From Lachnospiraceae bacterium UBA7060 (GTDB taxonomy: Bacteria; Bacillota; Clostridia; Lachnospirales; Lachnospiraceae), in assembly GCA_002493835.1 (NCBI GenBank), contig DLAA01000087.1:1-39009 (forward strand): DNA of 39,009 nucleotides, written 5' to 3'. Positions 1 through 8,573 of this stretch are shown piece after piece (within the stretch, counting starts at the first letter, position 1; each line of letters begins with the position of its first letter). Below the pieces are notes generated by a model, which saw only the letters and a list, made by a program, of their open reading frames with translations, was not told the origin of the DNA and ran no database searches. Position numbers and translations under genes: made by a program.

Positions 1-20
1 TTCGAATCCTTGTAGCCCAG
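1..20 (+). tRNA. 3' end of a tRNA, probably tRNA-Gln (cut by window edge)
   Basis: The first bases read as a T loop (TTCGAAT, 1-7), the 3' strand of the T stem (CCTTG, 8-12), the 3' acceptor strand (TAGCCCA, 13-19) and discriminator G (20). A tRNA ending TAGCCCA-G would begin TGGGCTA, which is the usual acceptor of Firmicutes glutamine tRNA. No CCA follows (CTT instead), so CCA would be added after transcription. The anticodon lies outside the window, so the amino acid identity is an inference from the acceptor stem. A terminator follows immediately. Confidence 0.75.
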
Positions 21-24
21 CTTG

Positions 25-59
25 AAAACCTCGATGAAAATGGCTCGTCGAGGTTTTTT
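25..59 (+). terminator. Rho-independent terminator of the tRNA transcript
   Basis: AAAACCTCGA (25-34) pairs with TCGAGGTTTT (48-57), a 10-bp stem with a 13-nt loop, and the run of six T ends at 59. It begins five bases after the tRNA 3' end, so it closes the tRNA unit and separates it from the hyd operon. Confidence 0.9.
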
Positions 60-142
60 GATTCTCGGAAAATATTGCATACTCGATTCCTACGCGGAGA
101 GCTTTTCGTGACAGCTAGAAAGAGGTTTTATTTAGGTACAAG

Positions 143-170
143 TTGACAAATCCATGATAATTAGTAAAAT
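143..170 (+). promoter_or_regulatory. Sigma-A-type promoter of the hyd operon
   Basis: TTGACA (143-148), 16-nt spacer, TAAAAT (165-170). The -35 is a perfect match and the -10 is one base off consensus. The expected start near 177 leaves a leader of only about 20 nt before hydE. Confidence 0.75.
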
Positions 171-195
171 AAGAGATGGATAGGTCAGTGATAGA

Positions 196-1350
196 TTGAG
201 CATTTTAATGTTTGAATCATTTAATATCCCGGCGGATAAGATCTGTCGGGATTTTCTGCACTATATGGAGGCAGGAAGTATGGCAGATCTGATTGACAGT
301 CTTCCTTCAGATCGGGATCTTTCCGATGACGAGTGGCGGTTTTTGATAGAGGGAGACTACGACAAACAGCGTCTTTTTGACAAGGCCGACAAGGTGCGCA
401 GACAATATTACGGGACGGATGTCTATATCAGAGGACTGATTGAGATATCCAGCTTTTGTAAAAATGACTGCCTTTACTGCGGTATACGCAGAAGCAATAA
501 AAATGCCAGCCGTTATCGTCTCTCGGAGGAGGAAATTTTTTCCTGCTGTGAACAGGGCTATGAGCTTGGCTTTCGCACTTTTGTACTGCAGGGCGGTGAG
601 GACCCTTTTCATACCACAGCGTGGGTTGAAAAAGTGGTTTCCACTATAAAGGAGAGATATCCTGATTGTGCAGTGACACTTTCCCTGGGGGAGCGTGACC
701 GGAGAGATTACGAAATTTGGCATCAGGCGGGAGCTGACCGGTATCTTTTGCGGCATGAGACAGCGTCCTGTGTGCATTACGAAAAGCTTCATCCACATGA
801 ACAGACTTTTGCACACCGCATGGAATGTCTGCACAATTTGAAGCAGGCTGGATATCAGACAGGCTGTGGCTTTATGGTGGGATCTCCTTTTCAAGAGACG
901 GGGGATTTGATTGCAGACATGCGTTTCCTGCGGGAATTTCGGCCCCATATGGTGGGAATCGGCCCGTTTATTCCTCATCATGATACGCCGTTTGCGGCAT
1001 GTCCCGGGGGGAGCCTTGCGCGGACGCTCACCATGGTGGCACTTGTCCGGCTGACGCTTCCTACTGCGCTTATTCCCGCGACAACTGCGCTGGCAACGAT
1101 TCATCCGCAGGGAAGGGAACTGGGTCTTAAGGCAGGTGCCAATGTGGTCATGCCAAATTTGTCTCCGGCGGCGGTGCGGAAGCAGTATTCTCTCTACGAT
1201 AATAAGATCTGTACAGGGGAAGAGGCTGCAGAGAGTGTTGACTATTTGAGTCGACAAGTGATGGCAGCAGGATATCAGGTTGTGGTTGACAGAGGGGATC
1301 CGGCTAAGACAGGCTGTGCCACATCGGATGGCCAGCTGAACAAAAAGTAA
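196..1350 (+). CDS. hydE: [FeFe]-hydrogenase H-cluster maturation radical SAM protein HydE
   Basis: Radical SAM enzyme of about 384 residues. The 4Fe-4S/SAM motif is C88-x3-C92-x2-C95 (CKNDCLYC), followed by the glycine-rich QGGEDP segment and the BATS-type C-terminal half (GANVVMPNLSP). HydE acts with HydG and HydF in the cytoplasm to build the 2Fe subcluster of the H-cluster; current models have it act on a cysteine-bound Fe(CO)2CN synthon made by HydG. hydG follows after 38 nt. The start is uncertain: TTG at 196 is used here, but ATG at 208 removes only four residues and neither has a strong ribosome site. No hydrogenase structural gene is in the window, so the client enzyme is encoded elsewhere. 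Confidence 0.92.
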   Translation: MSILMFESFNIPADKICRDFLHYMEAGSMADLIDSLPSDRDLSDDEWRFLIEGDYDKQRLFDKADKVRRQYYGTDVYIRGLIEISSFCKNDCLYCGIRRSNKNASRYRLSEEEIFSCCEQGYELGFRTFVLQGGEDPFHTTAWVEKVVSTIKERYPDCAVTLSLGERDRRDYEIWHQAGADRYLLRHETASCVHYEKLHPHEQTFAHRMECLHNLKQAGYQTGCGFMVGSPFQETGDLIADMRFLREFRPHMVGIGPFIPHHDTPFAACPGGSLARTLTMVALVRLTLPTALIPATTALATIHPQGRELGLKAGANVVMPNLSPAAVRKQYSLYDNKICTGEEAAESVDYLSRQVMAAGYQVVVDRGDPAKTGCATSDGQLNKK

Positions 1351-1388
1351 CAGAGTAGTATAACAAAACGACAGAAAGAAGGCATAAT

Positions 1389-2828
1389 ATGTACGATCCG
1401 AAATCATTATGTGCAGATGATTTTATCAATCATGAGGAGATTCTTGCAACTCTCAAATATGCGGAAGAAAATAAAAATAATAGGGTTTTGATTGATCAAA
1501 TTCTGGAGAAGGCAAAACCCAGGAGAGAGGGGAATTCTACGGTGTGCACAGGCCTTAGCCACAGGGAGGCTTCGGTGCTCTTAGCCTGTGAGGATAAGGA
1601 AGTGCTGGGGAAGATTTATGACTTGGCGAAGGAGATCAAGCTGGCCTACTATGGGAATAGAATTGTGATTTTTGCGCCGCTCTATTTGTCGAATTATTGT
1701 GTTAACGGCTGTGTTTATTGTCCCTACCATATGAAAAACAAGCATATTCCGAGAAAAAAGCTGACGCAGGAAGAAATTAGACAGGAAGTAATCGCACTGC
1801 AGGATATGGGACATAAACGCCTTGCGATTGAGGCGGGGGAAGATCCTGTAAACAATCCTATTGAATATATTTTGGAATGCATCAAAACAATTTATTCCAT
1901 TAATCATAAGAACGGAGCCATCCGACGTGTCAATGTGAATATTGCGGCCACTACAGTGGAGGAATACCGTATGCTTAAGGAGGCAGGGATTGGCACCTAT
2001 ATTCTCTTTCAGGAGACTTACCACAAGGAGAGTTATTTGAAGCTTCATCCCACGGGCCCCAAGCATGACTACAATTATCACACGGAAGCAATGGACCGCG
2101 CTATGGAGGGCGGTATCGATGATGTGGGGCTGGGTGTGCTTTTTGGACTGGAATTGTATAGATATGAATTTGCGGGACTTCTCATGCACGCGGAGCATCT
2201 GGAAGCCGTCCACGGGGTGGGACCGCACACGATCAGCGTGCCCAGGATTAAGCGCGCGGATGATATTGATCCGTCTGCCTTTGACAATGGTATAGATGAC
2301 GAAATTTTTGCAAAACTCTGCGCTTTGATCCGCATTGCGGTTCCGTATACGGGAATGATCATCTCCACCAGGGAGAGCCAGGCAGTGAGGGAGAAGGTAA
2401 TCCGTCTGGGTGTATCCCAAATTTCCGGCGGCTCCCGGACTTCTGTGGGAGGTTACACCGAGCAGGAGCGCCCTACAGATACGGAACAATTCGATGTATC
2501 TGATCAACGGACGTTGGATGAGGTCATTAAGTGGCTGATGGAGCTCGGATACATTCCCTCTTTCTGTACAGCCTGCTACCGTGAGGGCAGGACGGGTGAT
2601 AGGTTTATGAGTCTATGCAAAACCGGGCAGATTCAGAACTGCTGTCACCCTAACGCATTGATGACACTGAAGGAGTATCTGATGGACTATGCCTCCGAGG
2701 AGACAAAAATGATCGGGGAGGCATTGATACAGGCGGAGCTTGCCAATATCCCGAAAGAGCAAGTGAGGGAGATTGCAAGGGATCATCTGCAGAAAATCGA
2801 GGAGGGCATTCGCGATTTTCGTTTCTAG
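1389..2828 (+). CDS. hydG: [FeFe]-hydrogenase H-cluster maturation radical SAM tyrosine lyase HydG
   Basis: A 479-residue radical SAM enzyme. The N-terminal cluster motif is C104-x3-C108-x2-C111 (CVNGCVYC). A second cysteine set near residues 393-420 (CTAC, then a CC pair before HPNA) matches the auxiliary cluster domain that marks HydG and separates it from ThiH. HydG cleaves tyrosine to p-cresol and a glycyl fragment that yields CO and CN- for the H-cluster. The ATG start follows GAAAGAAGG at usual distance. It sits between hydE and hydF in one orientation, and all key cysteines are present, so it looks intact. Confidence 0.95.
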   Translation: MYDPKSLCADDFINHEEILATLKYAEENKNNRVLIDQILEKAKPRREGNSTVCTGLSHREASVLLACEDKEVLGKIYDLAKEIKLAYYGNRIVIFAPLYLSNYCVNGCVYCPYHMKNKHIPRKKLTQEEIRQEVIALQDMGHKRLAIEAGEDPVNNPIEYILECIKTIYSINHKNGAIRRVNVNIAATTVEEYRMLKEAGIGTYILFQETYHKESYLKLHPTGPKHDYNYHTEAMDRAMEGGIDDVGLGVLFGLELYRYEFAGLLMHAEHLEAVHGVGPHTISVPRIKRADDIDPSAFDNGIDDEIFAKLCALIRIAVPYTGMIISTRESQAVREKVIRLGVSQISGGSRTSVGGYTEQERPTDTEQFDVSDQRTLDEVIKWLMELGYIPSFCTACYREGRTGDRFMSLCKTGQIQNCCHPNALMTLKEYLMDYASEETKMIGEALIQAELANIPKEQVREIARDHLQKIEEGIRDFRF

Positions 2829-2860
2829 TTGAGCTGGATTCGGTCAGAAATTATTTTGAA

Positions 2861-2884
2861 GCAGCCATCTTCAAGATGGACTGC
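2861..2884 (+). other. Hairpin between hydG and hydF
   Basis: GCAG-CCATC pairs with GATGG-a-CTGC around a TTCAA loop, with one bulged A. There is no T run, so it is more likely an mRNA processing or stability element than a terminator. It lies in the 103-nt gap before hydF. Confidence 0.5.
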
Positions 2885-2931
2885 CCGGATTTTCGCTGCG
2901 AATGTTAGTTTTGGGAAAGGCAGGATACAAT

Positions 2932-4170
2932 ATGGGTATGAATGATACCCCCTTGGGGGAGCGCGTGCATATTGGCTTTTTCGGTAGGCGCAATGCGGGT
3001 AAGTCCCGCCTTTTAAATGCTGTGACCGGACAGGAGCTGGCGGTGGTTTCAGAGGTTGGAGGCACCACCACGGATCCGGTGTACAAGTCCATGGAGCTTC
3101 TGCCGCTGGGGCCGGTCGTGCTGATTGACACGCCTGGTTTTGATGATGAGGGAGAGCTGGGAGAACAGCGTGTTAAAAAAACAAAACAAGTGCTTGAGAA
3201 AACCGATGCGGCTGTGCTGGTGGTGGATGCCTCCGAAGGTGTGTCGAATTGTGACAGGGAGCTTGCGGCACTTTTTGCAGAGCGGGGTATACCATATATT
3301 ATAGTGTGTAATAAGTCCGATATATGGGACTTTAATAATGATAAAGTAAGTGCAGAAATTTTTTTTGGCGGGAAGAAACCGGGAAGACAGGAAGAGGATA
3401 AAATAACTGATGTTATATATGCGAGCGCGGCCACGGGAGCAGGCGTCCATGAATTGAAGGAGAGACTTGCCGCCCTGTTTCCCGAAAAGGAAGAACGCTG
3501 TCTTGCTGCAGATCTGGTGAAACCTTTGGATACTGTGGTGCTGGTAGTGCCTATTGACTCAGCGGCACCTAAAGGAAGACTGATTCTGCCTCAGCAGCAG
3601 GTCATACGGGATTTGCTGGAAGCGGGGGCGATTCCTGTAGTAGTGCGGGAGAAAGAGCTTTCACACGTTCCATCAATGCTTTCCGGTAAGCCGGCTTTCG
3701 TTATTACAGATAGTCAGGTATTTGAGGAGGTGGCGGCGGTTGTACCGGAGGACATTCCGCTTACTTCTTTCTCTATTTTGATGGCACGATATAAGGGATT
3801 TTTAGGTATGGCAGTGGAGGGCGTGAAAGCGATTGACAAGCTGCTGGATGGTGACCGCGTGCTGATTGCTGAGGGCTGTACTCATCACAGACAGTGTGAT
3901 GATATAGGAACAGTGAAAATCCCTCGATTTTTGAAGAAATATACGGGGAAGGAGCTTGCAATAGAAACTTCCTCAGGGACAGGATTCCCCGAGGATCTTT
4001 CGTCCTATGCACTGGTTATTCACTGCGGCGGCTGTATGTTGAATGAACGGGAAGTTTTGCGGCGTATGCGTTTTGCGCAAAGGCAGGGGGCGGCGGTTAC
4101 AAATTATGGAATCGCCATTGCGAAGATGAAAGGAATTCTTGGAAGGAGCATTGAACATGTATACTTTTAA
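2932..4170 (+). CDS. hydF: [FeFe]-hydrogenase H-cluster maturation GTPase HydF
   Basis: A 412-residue GTPase and scaffold that receives the diiron precursor and delivers it to apo-hydrogenase. The N-terminal G domain shows the P loop GRRNAGKS, the switch-I GGTTTDP, DTPGFDDEG, NKSD and SAATGAG. The C-terminal domain has the iron-sulfur ligand pattern CTHH ... HCGGC, the HydF-specific cluster site. An upstream in-frame ATG at 2902 would add ten residues, but ATG at 2932 gives the family-typical start MGMNDTP and has an AGGCAGGA ribosome site at good spacing. The 3' end overlaps the next gene by 14 nt. Confidence 0.95.
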   Translation: MGMNDTPLGERVHIGFFGRRNAGKSRLLNAVTGQELAVVSEVGGTTTDPVYKSMELLPLGPVVLIDTPGFDDEGELGEQRVKKTKQVLEKTDAAVLVVDASEGVSNCDRELAALFAERGIPYIIVCNKSDIWDFNNDKVSAEIFFGGKKPGRQEEDKITDVIYASAATGAGVHELKERLAALFPEKEERCLAADLVKPLDTVVLVVPIDSAAPKGRLILPQQQVIRDLLEAGAIPVVVREKELSHVPSMLSGKPAFVITDSQVFEEVAAVVPEDIPLTSFSILMARYKGFLGMAVEGVKAIDKLLDGDRVLIAEGCTHHRQCDDIGTVKIPRFLKKYTGKELAIETSSGTGFPEDLSSYALVIHCGGCMLNEREVLRRMRFAQRQGAAVTNYGIAIAKMKGILGRSIEHVYF

Positions 4171-4891
4171 CGGCAGAGTACGGTACAGTGAAGTGGGCGA
4201 GGACGGCTGTATAAGTCTGCAGGCGATTTTGGATTATTTTCAAGACTGCTCCATCTTTCACTCCGAAGATATTGGTCTGGGGATCGCTTATATGAAGGAA
4301 CTTGGGCAGGTGTGGCTTTTGTCTGCATGGCAGATCTGTGTGGAAAGATATCCTGCCTTTGGCGAACATATTGTGACAGGTACGATGCCTTACGAGTTCC
4401 GGGGATTTATGGGGTATCGTAATTTTCTCATGCAAACGAAGGAGGGGGAGACGCTGGCCTGTGCAAATTCAATTTGGTCATTGATGGACATCAATTCGAT
4501 GCGGCCGGTAAAGCCAAATGCCGATATGCTTGCAGGCTATGTACTGGAGGAAAAATACTCGATGAAATACGCATCCAGAAAGATTGCGGTACCTGCGGAC
4601 GGGCAGGCCCTGGAGCCGTTTACAGTGAAATCGCATCATCTGGACACAAACCATCATGTGAACAATGGACAATACGTGCGCATGGCGATGGACTGTATCC
4701 CAGGAGATTTTAAAATCAGGCAGCTACGTGTGGAGTATAAGAGTCAGGCGGTTCTGGGGGATGAGATACATCCTGTACTGGCGGCAGGAGAAAAGGGAAA
4801 CCTATACACGGTCTCCCTGAACAACGGGAAGGGAAATCCGTTTTGTGTGGTAGAGTTTACTTCATCAATTGAACCAGCTGCTGGTCAGTAG
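4157..4891 (+). CDS. Acyl-ACP thioesterase (FAT family, double hot-dog fold)
   Basis: About 244 residues resembling bacterial acyl-ACP thioesterases, which release free fatty acids from acyl-carrier protein. The N-terminal half opens with the strand pattern FNGRVRYSEVGEDG, and the second half carries HHLDTNHHVNNGQY, the D-x-N-x-H-VNN signature containing the catalytic Asn and His. ATG 4157 is chosen because GGAAGGAG (4141-4148) lies 8 nt upstream; ATG at 4139 has no such site. It starts inside hydF, implying translational coupling. No metabolic link to the H-cluster is obvious. A broader acyl-CoA thioesterase role is possible. Confidence 0.82.
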   Translation: MYTFNGRVRYSEVGEDGCISLQAILDYFQDCSIFHSEDIGLGIAYMKELGQVWLLSAWQICVERYPAFGEHIVTGTMPYEFRGFMGYRNFLMQTKEGETLACANSIWSLMDINSMRPVKPNADMLAGYVLEEKYSMKYASRKIAVPADGQALEPFTVKSHHLDTNHHVNNGQYVRMAMDCIPGDFKIRQLRVEYKSQAVLGDEIHPVLAAGEKGNLYTVSLNNGKGNPFCVVEFTSSIEPAAGQ

Positions 4892-4973
4892 GTAAAGTGC
4901 GAAAATACATACATATGATTGTAGGAAATTGGCAGACAGATATGGTTGAATGAAACAGAAATGGAGAGAGATG

Positions 4974-5813
4974 ATGATTCGATTAGGTGAGATACAGACA
5001 TTGCGGATTGCAAAGAAGGTGGACTTTGGCGTTTATTTATATGATGGTGTGAATGGGGAGGAGAAGGTCCTTCTCCCCCAAAAGCAAGTATCGGCTGATG
5101 CACAGGCTGGCGATGCGATTGAGGTTTTCGTGTATAGGGATTCTAAGGATAGATTGATTGCCACCACAAACAAACCTAAAATTACTCTTCATAGTGTTGG
5201 CAGGCTTAAAGTGGCGCAGGTAGGCAAGATTGGAGCTTTTTTGGACTGGGGATTGGAAAAGGATCTGCTTCTGCCCTTTAAGGAGCAGACAAGACGAGTG
5301 TCTGCAGGTGAGGAATGCTTGGCAGCCCTTTATATTGATAAGTCGAACAGGCTCTGTGCCACAATGAATGTCTATCCATATCTGGAGAATAACAGTAGTT
5401 ACAAAAAGGATGACAGAGTGAGTGGAACGGTTTATGAAATCAGTCCTAATTTTGGTGCTTTTGTGGCGGTGGATGACAGGTATTCAGCTCTTATTCCAAA
5501 GAGAGAGCTTTATGGGACAGTGAATATAGGAGATATCGTAAATGCCCGAGTCACAGCGGTGAAGGAGGATGGCAAGCTGGATTTGAGCATAAGGGAAAAG
5601 GCATATCTGCAGATTGCTGCAGATGCTGAGAAAGTGCTGCAAGTCATAGACAGTTTTGACGGAGTGCTTCCGATTAATGACAAGGCGTCGCCGGAAGTAA
5701 TCCGGCGCGAGCTGCAGATGAGCAAAAATGAGTTCAAAAGGGCGGTTGGGAATCTGTTAAAGGCGGGAAAAATAACGATAACGGAGAAAGCGATAAGACG
5801 TAATGACAAGTAA
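4974..5813 (+). CDS. S1-domain RNA-binding protein, CvfB/YitL-like
   Basis: About 279 residues with S1-type beta-barrel repeats in series (VDFGVYL, IGAFLDWG and FGAFVAVD each mark the typical S1 strand) and a C-terminal winged-helix segment (SPEVIRRELQMSKNEFKRAVGNLLKAGKI). This is the architecture of CvfB (conserved virulence factor B), an RNA-binding protein in Staphylococcus. The start is taken at ATG 4974 because GGAGAG lies just upstream; an earlier ATG at 4950 would add eight residues and lacks a ribosome site. The stop region overlaps the protease gene by 11 nt, so the two are probably co-translated. Confidence 0.8.
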   Translation: MIRLGEIQTLRIAKKVDFGVYLYDGVNGEEKVLLPQKQVSADAQAGDAIEVFVYRDSKDRLIATTNKPKITLHSVGRLKVAQVGKIGAFLDWGLEKDLLLPFKEQTRRVSAGEECLAALYIDKSNRLCATMNVYPYLENNSSYKKDDRVSGTVYEISPNFGAFVAVDDRYSALIPKRELYGTVNIGDIVNARVTAVKEDGKLDLSIREKAYLQIAADAEKVLQVIDSFDGVLPINDKASPEVIRRELQMSKNEFKRAVGNLLKAGKITITEKAIRRNDK

Positions 5814-6756
5814 AAAAGCAAATTGGTTGTTTTTGACGATTATATTGGTGCATATAGGAACAGTTTTATTTCTTCTTTTTGGAGGAGAAAACATAACGAT
5901 AGATATTACTGCAAATTTTTTAGTGAGCGAGAGTATACTGATGGTGCCGGCGCTTTTGTTTCTGATGATTTTCGGACGTAAGGGCAGCCGATCCATGGGT
6001 GCCTGTGGTAATATCAAAACGGAATCGATTATGTTTCGGCGGGTAAAGATATCTACTTTGCTGATGACAATGTTGTGTACACTGCTTATCATGCCTCTGG
6101 TGACGGTGCTGAATGCCTTAACCATGTTTTTTACAGACAATGCGGTGGCGGCTCTGCAGGGGGACATTTTAGATACGCCATTTCCTATTATGCTCTTCAT
6201 GATTGGGATATTTGGACCTTTTTGCGAGGAGTTTGTTTTTCGCGGCATTATGTATAGAAGTTACAGAAAAAATGCGGGGATAGGAGCGGTATTGTTGTCG
6301 GCTTTCACTTTCGGTCTGATGCATATGAATTTTAATCAGGCTCTCTATGCTTTTGGGATAGGTGTCTTTCTTGCGTTTCTTGTGGAGGCTGCGGGGAGTT
6401 TGTGGGCTTCCATATGCTGTCATATGTTTTTTAATTCCTGTCAGGTGGTTCTCATGTATCTGTCCGGCCGGCTGTTAAACAGCGTATATGGGCAGGCAGT
6501 GAGTGAGAAGGCGCAGGAGATTACGACACAGGATCTTTTGGCGGTACTTTCGGTTTACTTGGTGATTGCATCTGTTACGACACCGATTGCTATTTGTGTG
6601 ATCGCCTGGATTGTGAAGAATGAGGGGCGTCAGGAAGCTGTGAAAGAGATGTTAACTTCTAAAAGACGGGCAGCGTCCGGATATTTGCTGAGTGTGCCTT
6701 TGATTTTGGCGGTAGTATTGTGCCTGGGTTATATGAGTTTGGAGTTGTTCCTATAA
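5803..6756 (+). CDS. CPBP family intramembrane glutamic endopeptidase (CAAX/Abi type)
   Basis: A 317-residue polytopic membrane protein with about eight hydrophobic segments. The three CPBP motifs are visible in order: EEFVFRG (the EExxxR glutamate pair), FGLMHMN (conserved His) and CCHMFFN (second His with Asn). The family cleaves membrane or prenylated substrates in eukaryotes; in bacteria members serve in bacteriocin immunity, protein maturation or unknown roles, so the substrate here is unknown. It overlaps the CvfB-like gene. A C-terminal pair of transmembrane segments follows a basic loop. Confidence 0.85.
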   Translation: MTSKKANWLFLTIILVHIGTVLFLLFGGENITIDITANFLVSESILMVPALLFLMIFGRKGSRSMGACGNIKTESIMFRRVKISTLLMTMLCTLLIMPLVTVLNALTMFFTDNAVAALQGDILDTPFPIMLFMIGIFGPFCEEFVFRGIMYRSYRKNAGIGAVLLSAFTFGLMHMNFNQALYAFGIGVFLAFLVEAAGSLWASICCHMFFNSCQVVLMYLSGRLLNSVYGQAVSEKAQEITTQDLLAVLSVYLVIASVTTPIAICVIAWIVKNEGRQEAVKEMLTSKRRAASGYLLSVPLILAVVLCLGYMSLELFL

Positions 6757-6786
6757 AAAATCGAGCGCCAGCGCACTCGATTCAGA
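6757..6786 (-). terminator. Terminator read on the - strand, downstream of yjfB
   Basis: Read on the - strand, AATCGAG pairs with CTCGATT and is followed by an uninterrupted T run (seen as AAAAAA at 6757-6762 on the + strand). It would stop leftward transcription coming from yjfB before it enters the CPBP gene. In the + direction no T run follows the stem. Confidence 0.6.
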
Positions 6787-6928
6787 GAATGCTGCGCATT
6801 CTCCCTCGATTATTTACACGGCTGCAATTTTCTACAGAATAGGATAACAGCCGATTGCGAATATGAGATTCACAATCGGCTGTACAAGGAGAATGTCGAA
6901 ACAGATATTCTCCAGCTTGGAGTTATTC
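6783..6928. repeat. Three consecutive inverted repeats between convergent genes
   Basis: GAGAATGC-TGC-GCATTCTC (about 6785-6803), ACAGCCGATTG paired with CAATCGGCTGT around a 15-nt loop (about 6847-6883), and GGAGAAT paired with ATTCTCC around a 12-nt loop (about 6889-6914). The middle stem is a perfect 11 bp. They fill the spacer between the convergent CPBP and yjfB genes and probably form RNA hairpins in either direction. None has a T run in the + direction. Confidence 0.65.
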
Positions 6929-6947
6929 CATTCACACAGAAGGGCAG

Positions 6948-7139
6948 TTACACGGTCATGTCAAAATTCCCACCGATATGGGGATTGACGGACCGCTCCA
7001 TTGCAGCGGCGTCTATCATGCCGACAACCTGACTGCCAGTGCTCTCTGCCTGATCCAGGCTCTTGGCGAGCATCGCTACACCGAAAGCGTCATTGGTTTT
7101 TGCAGAAGACATAGCCATGGATAATTCTGCAATATCCAT
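6948..7139 (-). CDS. YjfB family protein (putative motility-associated small protein)
   Basis: A 63-residue protein beginning MDIAELSMAMS, with a MLAKSLDQAESTG segment and an NPHIG stretch near the C terminus, matching the small YjfB/putative motility protein family of Firmicutes. Members are often co-regulated with flagellar genes, but their biochemical role is not known. On the - strand an AGGTG ribosome site sits 6-7 nt before ATG. The only gene nearby is convergent, and no flagellar gene is in the window. I saw no clear sigma-D promoter. Confidence 0.8.
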   Translation of the reverse strand: MDIAELSMAMSSAKTNDAFGVAMLAKSLDQAESTGSQVVGMIDAAAMERSVNPHIGGNFDMTV

Positions 7140-7455
7140 AAAATCACCTGGCCTTTCCTAAAATAAATATATTTTACCTACACGTCAAGTATATCATAAC
7201 AACAATAGATTTGGTATATTTTTTGAAGCTGTCAATTGCGGAATCAACACACAAATCTGCAGTGTTGTACAAAATGTCTAATTTCGGGAAATCTCTAAAT
7301 TTGTCAAAAATCTTAAAAAATACACAAATTATTCACGAATATAGGTAGATTTTTTTGTAGATATAGATTAAAATAGTACCTAGCTTTTGCTTTTTGGGAA
7401 GAGAAGGCCCTGCAGAGCATAGTGAATTGTTACGAAACAAAAGAGGGGTAGGGGA
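7140..7455. other. 316-nt AT-rich divergent intergenic region
   Basis: Divergent spacer between yjfB and the CdaR-like regulator. For yjfB, the - strand shows an extended -10 candidate TG-T-TATGAT (- strand of 7193-7198). For the regulator, TAAAAT near 7369 lies 17 nt after a weak TAGATT. No ORF, long repeat or known riboswitch is visible. The regulator's ribosome site is the GAGGGG run near 7443-7448. Confidence 0.5.
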
Positions 7456-8544
7456 ATGATTTCGAATCAGATTTTGCAGAATACGATTGAAGGATTGAAG
7501 GCCATTGCAAGAGTGGAGTTTTGCGTTATGGATGTGGATGGGAAGGCGGCAGCCATGACGACGAATGAGATGGAGCGCTGCGGCAGAGCGGCGGCGGAGT
7601 TTGCCGAATCACCAGCGGATTCCCAGGAAATTCAGGGATATCAATATTTTAAGATCTTTGACGAACAACAGTTGGAATATATTCTTGTGGCGGGCGGCGT
7701 CGGTGAGGACGTTTATATGGTGGGGAAGATGGTAGCATTTCAGATCCAGAACCTGCTTGTGGCTTACAAGGAACGATTTGATAAAGATAATTTTGTTAAG
7801 AATCTTCTTTTGGATAATTTGCTTTTAGTGGATATATACAGCCGTGCGAAAAAGCTGCATATTCAAACGGATGTTAGACGTGTAGCACTCATTGTGGAGA
7901 CGGATAACGGAAAGGACTGCAACGCACTGGAGAGTGTGCGCGCATATTTTGGTGTAAATAACAAGGATTTCACCACAGCTGTGGATGAAAATAATGTCAT
8001 TGTGGTAAAGGACTTGTCTGAGGATGACAGTCCCCGGGAAATCGAGCGGAGTGCTTCTGCGGTGGCGGCTTATCTGAGGAAGGAAGGATTCAAGAATGTA
8101 CGGATCGCCTATGGCACTGTAGTGAATGACATCAAGGGAGTGAGCGGTTCTTATAAAGAGGCTAAAATGGCGCTTGATGTGGGGAAAATCTTTTTTGGAG
8201 AGCGGGATATCATTGCTTACAGTGAGCTGGGCATCGGCCGTCTGATTTACCAGCTTCCGATTCCTTTGTGCAAGATGTTTATTAAGGAAATTTTCGATGG
8301 CAGAAGCCCGGACGAGTTTGACGAGGAGACTCTCACCACGATTAATAAATTTTTTGAGAACTCCCTGAATGTGTCGGAGACGTCAAGGCAGCTGTTCATT
8401 CATAGAAATACCCTGGTCTACCGGCTGGATAAGCTTCAAAAGAGCACGGGTCTTGACCTGCGTGTGTTCGAAGATGCGATTACGTTTAAGATCGCGCTCA
8501 TGGTTGTAAAATATATGAAGTATATGGAGTCCTATGAATTTTAA
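7456..8544 (+). CDS. CdaR/PucR-family transcriptional regulator
   Basis: A 362-residue regulator. An N-terminal sensor-like part (about 1-120) is followed by a CdaR GGDEF-like domain (about 130-260, including VRIAYGTVVNDIKGVSGSYKEAKMAL) and a C-terminal PucR-type helix-turn-helix (FFENSLNVSETSRQLFIHRN, then TLVYRLDKLQKSTG). CdaR regulates sugar-diacid use in E. coli, but family members in Clostridia often have other inducers. The conserved NTLVYRLDKLQ helix makes the family call firm; the inducer and targets are unknown. It precedes a small ORF and the ftsEX cluster. Confidence 0.85.
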   Translation: MISNQILQNTIEGLKAIARVEFCVMDVDGKAAAMTTNEMERCGRAAAEFAESPADSQEIQGYQYFKIFDEQQLEYILVAGGVGEDVYMVGKMVAFQIQNLLVAYKERFDKDNFVKNLLLDNLLLVDIYSRAKKLHIQTDVRRVALIVETDNGKDCNALESVRAYFGVNNKDFTTAVDENNVIVVKDLSEDDSPREIERSASAVAAYLRKEGFKNVRIAYGTVVNDIKGVSGSYKEAKMALDVGKIFFGERDIIAYSELGIGRLIYQLPIPLCKMFIKEIFDGRSPDEFDEETLTTINKFFENSLNVSETSRQLFIHRNTLVYRLDKLQKSTGLDLRVFEDAITFKIALMVVKYMKYMESYEF

Positions 8545-8573
8545 AGCATGGAGGAAAGAACACGGTCGAAACT

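Noticed and set aside
307..1407. Long - strand open frame opposite hydE
   Set aside because: It mirrors hydE codons, has no motifs, and the + strand frame has clear radical SAM signatures.
1581..2507. Long - strand frame opposite hydG
   Set aside because: Shadow of hydG; no recognisable domain.
7140..7260. Sigma-D (flagellar) promoter for yjfB
   Set aside because: No TAAA-N15-GCCGATAA match was found on the - strand.
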